Positions 57,701-64,000 of a stretch of DNA of 64,000 bases are shown piece by piece. The notes beneath the pieces were generated by a model. That model did not search any database. It saw only the letters and a program-made list of their open reading frames with translations, and was not told the origin of the DNA. Where the stretch lies: NCBI GenBank assembly GCA_037367355.1, contig CM074703.1:744001-808000 (forward strand), in the 5' to 3' direction. How positions within the stretch are numbered: the stretch's first letter is position 1; every line of letters begins with the position of its first letter. This DNA is from Neoscytalidium dimidiatum. Its lineage: Eukaryota; Ascomycota; Dothideomycetes; Botryosphaeriales; Botryosphaeriaceae. Both the position numbers and the translations under genes were made by a program.

Positions 57701-58231
57701 ATATGCCTGCAGAGGTTGGAGTTTCAGTGTTTCAGGGTGTTCGGACCGTTATGTTTCCATGAGTCCGAAGAGGACCAGAATTGCTTCCGGTCGCACCTCG
57801 AGCCGAAGTAAAACGAATCCGCTTCAGCAACCCTTCGCGATAAGACTCTATACGCCCACTATGCGCGAAGTACTCGACTTGCTTGTGGCCTGACAGCGCT
57901 ACGACAGTAGACTTTACATCCGTCACTTGCGATCAATCACAAGAACTCGATGGGTCAGGGTTTCTTCGTCGACTGCTTCGCGAAAACCGCACCCGCTATT
58001 GCCTAATCCACATATCCACATCGTAGATGTCCTGCGCCAAACAAGACATGTTTAGAAGAGGAAGCCTTTCTCGTCGTCCGTATGCGATGTTATGGCTGAC
58101 CCACTACGGCGCACATCTGCCCGCTCGCGTTTCAGGCTAGGATTGTGAGCTTCGAGCTGCATGATGCTGAGGATACTGGGGCCTCGGAAAGTCGCTGGAG
58201 AGATTCCGATCTCTGGAGATATCGACATTTT
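54714..58231. other. gene-poor stretch
   Basis: No gene is supported in about 3.5 kb. Plus-strand frames at 55338-55718 and 56131-56550 and opposite-strand frames over the same DNA have no motif or splice pattern. The block is less GC-rich than the genes on its left. Confidence 0.45.
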
Positions 58232-58306
58232 GCCTCTTATCCGAACCCCTGGGCAGACACATCTTATCCAAGCCCAGCATTCTAACCGTTTAAGCTGCTA
58301 TGAGAC
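58232..58306 (-). pseudogene. tRNA-like relic
   Basis: The minus strand begins GTCTCAT and has a D-arm-like TTAAACGGTTAGAATGC. An anticodon-arm-like CTGGG-CTTGGAT...CCCAG has extra bases where an intron would be, followed by a truncated GGTTCG. If the loop is read canonically the anticodon would be TGG (Pro). The T stem and the 3' acceptor strand do not pair, so it is not a functional tRNA. The assignment is tentative. Confidence 0.35.
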
Positions 58307-58314
58307 TACGAAAA

Positions 58315-58356
58315 GCGTACTGACCGAAGCATACTGACTAAGGCATACTGACTCTA
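58315..58356. repeat. 14-bp unit repeated three times
   Basis: Three adjacent copies of a GCATACTGACTAAG-like unit (the first starts GCGTACTGACC) lie 9 bp from the tRNA-like relic. Each unit carries a CTGAC core. Confidence 0.8.
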
Positions 58357-59011
58357 GTGCTTTACTAGACGGTCGGAGCTTTGCCCGTGACTTTCGACTG
58401 TATGCACTATGCGCTGATCTTGAATTGCCAAGAAAGCAACAGGGGCAGTACCATGCCTTTCAGCCTGCAGGCAAGGCCCCCCTTGGCTACCAAGTTTTCG
58501 AGGCGCCCAAACTGATAGTCGGATCTTTCATTAACGCTACAGGAAAGCTCACACGCATATATACGCTTTGAGAAATAATGGGAGCTTTTGCCAAGCAGCT
58601 TGATCATATTAACACGTTTAGCAGCGCCGGATCGTATTCTTTACCGCCAAGCAGTGGGCCGAGCCGAACGAAGGATGAGATCGGCCCGTTCCGCTGAGCA
58701 AGAATTTGGCGTTTGGCGCCCGCCATCACCTTTTCCCCCGAAGGTTGGCTTGTCTCAGATCCCCGCACTAAGTTTGTGATTGCTGCAGAGGCTATCAGAC
58801 TGCGTACGACGCGCAGCGGCATGACGCAGATCCGTCGTCCCGCTGCAGAGAATCGGGTAACTTGCTATTCCGATCCGAGAGCCGGCGGATGCTACTGAAG
58901 TAGTATCAAATGTGCCATGCGCTGAGGTTCGCACGAAATGGATATATATGCTAACTTCCTCGTCAAGAGAAGTCGTTCTTCAATCAACGTGCTACTGTTC
59001 CATTCAGCTTG
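58357..59011. other. upstream region of the P450 gene
   Basis: No gene is supported. The last part, up to the P450 ATG at 59012, is the presumed promoter and leader. No TATA box stands out. Confidence 0.4.
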
Positions 59012-60703
59012 ATGTCAACAGCCGGCTCTCCAAACATGCTTTCAGCGCTCCTGGTCGTGGGCGGCTTGGTGAGCTGCACCCATCCATTTCTTAAGTGGCT
59101 GTCGGATTTTCTAATACTCTCATAAGGGCATCTTTCTCGCCATCTCCAAAGCTTTCTACAACCTCTTCCTCCATCCTCTTAGATCTTATCCGGGTCCGTG
59201 GTATGCTTCAGCCTCTATTTTCTGGGCCTCGTACCACGGATTCAATGGCAACCTGACCTTCCGCGTGCACGAGCTCCACAAAAAGTACGGCTCTGTGGTC
59301 CGAATCGCTCCGGACGAATTGTCATATATCGACCCTCAGGCGTGGAAGGATATCTGGGGCCATCGCAACGGGGTACCTGAGAATCCCAAGATTCCCGCCA
59401 TATTGAATGATCCCGACAAGGCCCATCCGACCATTATTTCAGCGGATAGAGAGCAGCATGCTAAGCTACGAAGGCTCCTCTCGAATGCGTTTTCCGATAA
59501 GTCCATGAGGGAGCAGGAGCCTGTCATTAAATATTACGTTGACCTTTTAATTGAGCGGCTTCGAGATGTTGCGGCACAAAATGATCCAAAGGGCACAGAC
59601 TTAGTGAAGTGGCTTAATGTGAGTACACTGATGATATCCACACTGATGTTTTCCTGGTTGACACCTGCTAGTTTACAACATTCGATGTCATTGCTCACCT
59701 AACCTTCGCTGAGCCTTTGAACTGCCTTCAGAACTCGGAAATTCACCCGTGGATCGAATTCATGTTCGCCGTTATCAAATTCAGTGGCAAGATGACTGCT
59801 CTTAGACGCATCAATGACCGCCTCGGTGCTCTGGTAAAGAATTTAATCCCTGCACGAATCCGCGAACATCGCGAAAAGCTGTATACCCTGACGAATGAGC
59901 TGGTGATGCGGCGCCGCGCGATTGCGCCGTCGTACACGGACTTTATGACGCACCTCCTGAGCGCGGAAAAATCTGGCAAGCTGACTATGCCGGACGTCCT
60001 GGCGCAAGCACCTACCCTGGTTATTGCTGGCAGCGAAACCACCGCCACACTCCTCTCCGGCGGCACATTCCACCTACTCACCAACCCCCGCGTGTACGAG
60101 CGCGTCGCCACCGAGATCCGCTCCAAGTTCAGCGACCAGAGCGAGATCAATGTCGCCAGCATCAACGAGCTCAAGTATCTGCTCGCCTTCTTTGACGAGG
60201 CGCTGCGCATATACCCTCCCGCCGCGAACAACCTTCCCCGCTATACACCACCTGGAGGCGCCGTCATCATGGGCAAATGGGTGCCTGGCGGTACTGTCGT
60301 CGGTATCCACCAATATGCCGCATTCCACTCTTCGGAAAACTTCGCCGACCCGGATACCTTCGCACCAGAGCGCTTTTTGGACACGGGCAATCCGAAGTGG
60401 GTGAATGACAAGAGGGATGCTTTGCAGCCTTTCTCGTTTGGGCCAAGGAACTGTATTGGCCGGAAGTAAGCGAAGCCCTTTGTGATGGAAGTTCAATCGA
60501 TATCTATTTTGGAAGGTTTTGCTAACGCTAGATCTTCTTTGAACAGCCTTGCGTACCACGAGATGCGTTTGATTCTGGCTTCCATCTTGTTGAACTTCGA
60601 TATGGAGCTTGTTCCAGGCCAGGATAACTGGCTCGATCAGAGGATCTACGCTGTGTGGGATAAGCACCCGCTGATGGTCAGATTTAAGCCTGTCAAGAGG
60701 TAA
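59012..60703 (+). CDS. cytochrome P450, CYP65-like
   Basis: Four exons (59012-59068, 59127-59618, 59672-60465, 60547-60703) encode 499 residues. An N-terminal hydrophobic anchor (LSALLVVGGLGIFLAI) is completed across intron 1. The proline-rich hinge is HPLRSYPGPWY. The I-helix oxygen-activation motif AGSETT is at 302-307, ExxR is E359-R362, and the haem loop is FSFGPRNCIGR with the ligand Cys444. The stretch HELHKKYGSVVRIAPDELSY is typical of the fungal group containing isotrichodermin C-15 hydroxylase. All catalytic residues are intact. Such microsomal monooxygenases usually tailor secondary metabolites or detoxify compounds, using a P450 reductase. No other intact pathway gene is beside it; the substrate is unknown. 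Confidence 0.92.
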
Positions 60704-61174
60704 TTCTTAAGCATAGTTCGCTCCAGATGATGTCATAGAACAAAAGGGATAACCTGGCTTCATTCCCCCTGATGCCTTAGAGTTCTGCTTAGAGTTTGCG
60801 GACCTCCATTATTTTCTATTCTGCTTCATAGGAAATTACATGTACTGGATACGGTACTTGCAAGAAGTTGGGTTTGGGACGATATATGAAAGGTTTCTGT
60901 GATTCACTTTGTGGGCGTGGTTTGTGGGATTCACGCTTAATTTTAAATTAGATTGTTGACCTGAATCATACATTGCCAACTTCAAGTGGTAAGGATACTA
61001 TCCGGCTGATGGATTCGGGCCGAAGACGGTTTCTACTCCGCAGTTGAATAGAACTTTCGCCACAACTTCAACGCTTCTCAGTCTATGTAAACCTTATGTT
61101 TTGGTCTCTCTGAGCTTGACTTATCAATTCCGTAACCACCAAACACCATAGATACAAACACCTAGGAGCCAAAC
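60704..61174. other. intergenic, nothing recognised
   Basis: The AT-rich stretch holds the 3' end of the P450 gene and the upstream side of the amidohydrolase relic. Confidence 0.45.
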
Positions 61175-61760
61175 TACATATTGACCAAAGGTGCCACTGT
61201 CTTTACCGTGGATGTTGAGTTAGGGAATATCGAAGCTTGTGATATAGTAATTGAGAATGACAAAACCAAAGCGATCGGGCTCTATATCTAACGCCACTGA
61301 CGGATGACATTATTACCCACATCAATGCCTCCGATTATATAGTCACACCCGACTTTGTCGACGGCCGCCACCACATGTGGCAGCAGTCAATTCGTGGCAT
61401 TGCAATGGACTGGTCGCTCTTCGGCTACTTGGTCAACATCCGCAGCCTATATGGCAACACATTCACAGCCGAGGACGTCTACGTCGCCTACTACGCCGCC
61501 GCCTTGGACCTCCTCGACAACGGTGTCACTACGGTCCTCGAACATAGCCACATAACGAACTTCCCTCAGTACGCGGACGCCGCCATCTAAGGTCTCAAAG
61601 CCACCGGCATCCGCGGTTGCTTCTGCTACGGCTTCTGCAAAAACCCCGCCATCCCGTCCACCGCATCGTAGGCATCGATCCGGACAGCTTCGGCGAACAC
61701 GCCAGCGCAGCCGACGCGCGCAGCATCCGCTAGCAGCATCTTCTGAGAGACTTTGGCGTT
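61175..61760 (+). pseudogene. amidohydrolase (TrzA/cytosine-deaminase-like) relic
   Basis: The sequence starts in one frame as YILTKGATVFTVDVELGN and meets a TAA at 61289. It continues in the neighbouring frame from about 61288 (PLTDDIITHINASDYIVTPD), then FVDGRHHMWQQSIRG, DWSLFGYLVNIRSLYG and LDLLDNGVTTVLEHSHIT. A second TAA at 61588 interrupts GLKATGIRGCFCYGF, and the similarity fades by 61.76 kb. The family's first metal-binding motif is HxH after PGxxDxH; here the first His is replaced by Arg (RHH). The rest of the barrel, including later metal ligands, is missing. I call it an inactive, 3'-truncated copy of a metal-dependent hydrolase of about 450-500 residues. Confidence 0.75.
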
Positions 61761-61996
61761 TGTGAGTATAGGAGAGCCCAAGTACCAGCGAAGAAATTAA
61801 GTAAGTGGCACATAAATAAACTCGTAGTTACGAGCCAGATGGGTGGGCACGTTTCCTCCTAGACCCAGGGCTCTTGGCCGAAATTGGCTGGGGAATTTTG
61901 CTGATGTTACAACTTGTGGTGGACAGGTAAACTTATCTGGTTTTCTGGATGATTTCTGCTGAAACCTCTAACAGAGCTACTTGTCTGCTTTATTAA

Positions 61997-63100
61997 TTGC
62001 CGACCCACCGACTTCTTTTGAGACAAACCACCGCAATCGCTGCCAGGATTGCTAAGGCGCGAGGTATGCTTAGGGAATTGAGAAAGCCGAACGGGGAAGG
62101 GCCACAAGACATCGAGTGTGTCAATAATCTTTTAGAGAAAAGAACAGGCCGCTTTGGGATGTTCCTACTACAGCTTCGGAGAATCATCTTGGTAAATCTC
62201 CACCATTGACACGTCCTTGCTGGAGATATCCTTTCACGATGGAGGCGATACAACGCTCAATCTTCCGGTCCTTACCGCTGCACACAAGATCTCAACGAAG
62301 AACTCGGAAAAGGCAAAGATTGAAGACGCGGATCCCCAGATTCGACGCGCTAGACCGGGACTGGACAGTTGGAAACGAGCTTAAGCCTCAGAACTCGCTT
62401 CCAACAAGGTGAGATGTATCTGCTGTTCTGTTATCCTTAATGTGCCCAGAATTCCTTGCGGGACGTGCAATCCATGGCAGAATAGCTTACGCTACTACGA
62501 GGACGAATTCACAGTCCCACGCACCCATGAATGTGTTGACTGCTGTCCACGTAACATTGCTACATAAAGTTTTAGCTCATTCCAAGAAAAACGCTGGGTA
62601 TGGCTGCACAGAGCTAGTGATACAGCTCCAAGTTCACCACCACAACATGCCATAACTGGGTCATCAACTATGTCGCCAGGCGCAAGCTTATCGTAGTAAG
62701 TCATATGTGGAACTGGCCGTCTTGTTGGATCAGACGAGGAGCAGCCTGAGCAAGGTGTTAAGCATGAAAACCTCAGAGCAATCACCCGACAGACTTTCCT
62801 ACCAACGAGACCCAATACTTTGTGAGCAATGAGGAGAGTTTAAGACATGTGAAAGCTTGTCAAAATAGCTGTGGAAAGAAGTTTGCAGGTAAAGTTCTAG
62901 CAGATGTAAGGCACAGCCTCACACAGCACGAACGGCACTCATGTCCGCTGTCGACGAACACAGCCCCTCTTTTATGTTGCTGTGGCAGAGATTTTGAGAG
63001 TTCTTTCAAAAGGGACGACAGCAGAAGAGAGCACGAACGTAGGTGTTACGCCAACGAACACCTGCCGCCCCTTTCTCGAACAAAGAGCGCTCTGAGATGA
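61997..63100 (+). pseudogene. decayed zinc-finger-like gene
   Basis: Protein-like pieces follow each other on the plus strand in changing frames. The first is 61997-62209 (LLEKRTGRFGMFLLQLRR). About 62220-62370 reads LEISFHDGGDTTLNLP, then stops. About 62400-62560 reads VRCICCSVILNVPRIPCGTC and later THECVDCC. The last, 62822-63100, carries HVKACQNSCGKKF, RHSLTQHERHSC and CCCGRDF with REHERRC. The Cys/His spacing in the last piece resembles two C2H2/C2HC fingers. None of the pieces starts with ATG, and stops separate them. I infer a broken zinc-finger protein gene; a live gene with several undetected introns is the alternative. Confidence 0.35.
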
Positions 63101-63157
63101 GTGCCTCGAAACTTTTCCCTCATATTCGGTAGATGACAGCCTTCCTGGACTCAAACT

Positions 63158-64000
63158 TTAACAAGCGTTCACCCCGGGACTACACGTCGGCAACGGCACG
63201 TAGCTCTGCGTGTGCGTCGCCTCCGCGGTGCCATTCGTCTCGTACCCCTGACTCACCCTCCCCACGCCATCGCTAATCGCTAGCCCCTCCAACGTCCGTC
63301 TGAAAAACTCCAAACTCGCCTCGGGCTGGTAGTACGGAATCTCGTGCCCGCTGTCATAAATCCTCGCAAAACTGAAGTTCCCGTACTGCCTTACAACGCC
63401 GTACTCGGTCCCTTCCACCACGAACGGCGCGTACCCCGCGGCCCTGAATTCCTCCTGGTTTGCATACTCGAGCGCCAGCGACACGGCCTCGCCGCCCAGC
63501 CAGTTGCACGTGAAGTCGGCGTCGCCGTAGAAGAGGGCGACGCGCACACCGTTGGCGAGGATGCGCTCCAGGTCGCTCTTGAACGTCGGGTACGCGAAGT
63601 CGCCGTAGTCGCCGAAGCCCATGGCGACGGCGTCGGAGGAGGTGCTGGTGTAGTTGATGCTGACGCCGAGGGCGGCCTGCACGGGCGCCAGGTTGAGGTA
63701 GTCGACGAAGTAGTCCGGCGGCGTCGGGTCGTCGGCCGGGTGCCGGATGTCGTAGGTGCCGCGGCCGGACAGCGAGGTGTAGATGTTGCGGATCAACCCG
63801 CGGCAGATGTTGGAGGCTGTTGCGCAGACAACTTTCCCGTGGAAGGTGGTGCGGTCGGCGGAGGCGCACGAGTCGAGGTAGTCGGCGCAGCCGTTGGGCA
63901 TGTGGTAGACGTTCTCCATGAAGGTGTAGACGGAGTCGTTGACCTGGGTCAGGGATTGGTACGATGATCGGGTAGATGGACACAGTTATACTCACAGCTT
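63158..64000 (-). CDS. serine carboxypeptidase (S10), 5' end outside the window
   Basis: The last exon (63943-63158, 261 codons) and the final five bases of the preceding exon (64000-63996) are seen, separated by a 52-nt GT-AG intron. Two residues of the S10 triad are present: the Asp in GDADFTCNW and the His in SGHEIPYY. The catalytic Ser would lie upstream, beyond the edge. N-glycosylation sites (NYTS, NFS, NGT) and several cysteines fit a secreted or vacuolar enzyme that removes C-terminal residues from peptides at acid pH. The C-terminus ends SPGVNAC with no membrane helix, unlike Kex1-type carboxypeptidases. It may therefore be an extracellular carboxypeptidase S1 type, which is inferred. 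Confidence 0.9.

Noticed and set aside
1..64000. CRISPR arrays, rRNA genes and telomere repeats
   Set aside because: No spaced direct repeats, no 5S or large rRNA sequence and no TTAGGG array were seen; the DNA is nuclear fungal in character.

Overview
The window looks like nuclear DNA of a filamentous ascomycete, probably a dothideomycete; the class is an inference from the gene repertoire, not a measurement. The evidence is short GT-AG introns (about 50-180 nt, with CTGAC/CTAAC branch motifs), intron-containing tRNA genes, and eukaryotic genes next to fungus-specific families: a CFEM protein, a LaeA-like methyltransferase, a CCPSGF-type single-pass surface protein and a CYP65-like P450. There is no operon, plasmid, CRISPR or bacterial signal.

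The window alternates between two kinds of DNA. GC-richer, gene-dense blocks lie at about 18.0-21.3, 25.9-35.7, 38.7-54.7 and 59.0-60.7 kb. They hold a small secreted CFEM protein, mitochondrial tryptophanyl-tRNA synthetase, the BAR protein Rvs161, a zinc alcohol dehydrogenase, ribosome-biogenesis factor Rpf1, glycyl-tRNA synthetase, a LaeA-like methyltransferase, a Ser/Thr-rich single-pass membrane protein, an unrecognised acidic protein, a DxxxD (Mn-type) cation-efflux protein, Sec61 alpha, exocyst Sec8, a PIG-P/Gpi19 subunit and a cytochrome P450. Several pairs are divergent from short shared promoters (MSW1/RVS161, RPF1/GRS1, SEC61/SEC8). The right edge cuts a serine carboxypeptidase (S10).

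The other blocks (1-18, 21.4-25.9, 54.7-59.0 and 60.7-63.1 kb) are gene-poor and less GC-rich. They carry three intron-containing tRNA genes or relics of tRNAs, and relics of protein genes whose reading frame changes repeatedly. These include an amidohydrolase with a lost metal ligand, a zinc-finger-like gene and several decayed genes I cannot name. Two broken copies of the tRNA-His gene lie within 3 kb of the intact one; one still contains the tRNA intron, so it was copied as DNA and not from mature tRNA.

Functionally the core genes cover translation (two tRNA synthetases, Rpf1, tRNAs), the secretory pathway (Sec61, Gpi19, Sec8) and membrane or actin remodelling (Rvs161). The CFEM protein, surface protein, LaeA-like enzyme, P450, alcohol dehydrogenase and carboxypeptidase are the more accessory, environment-facing part. 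I see no complete secondary-metabolite cluster and no clearly novel multi-gene system. The best leads are the tRNA-His relic family, the large decayed gene at 3.7-5.8 kb, the LaeA-like protein with an inserted acidic/His segment, and the P450 beside a dead amidohydrolase.
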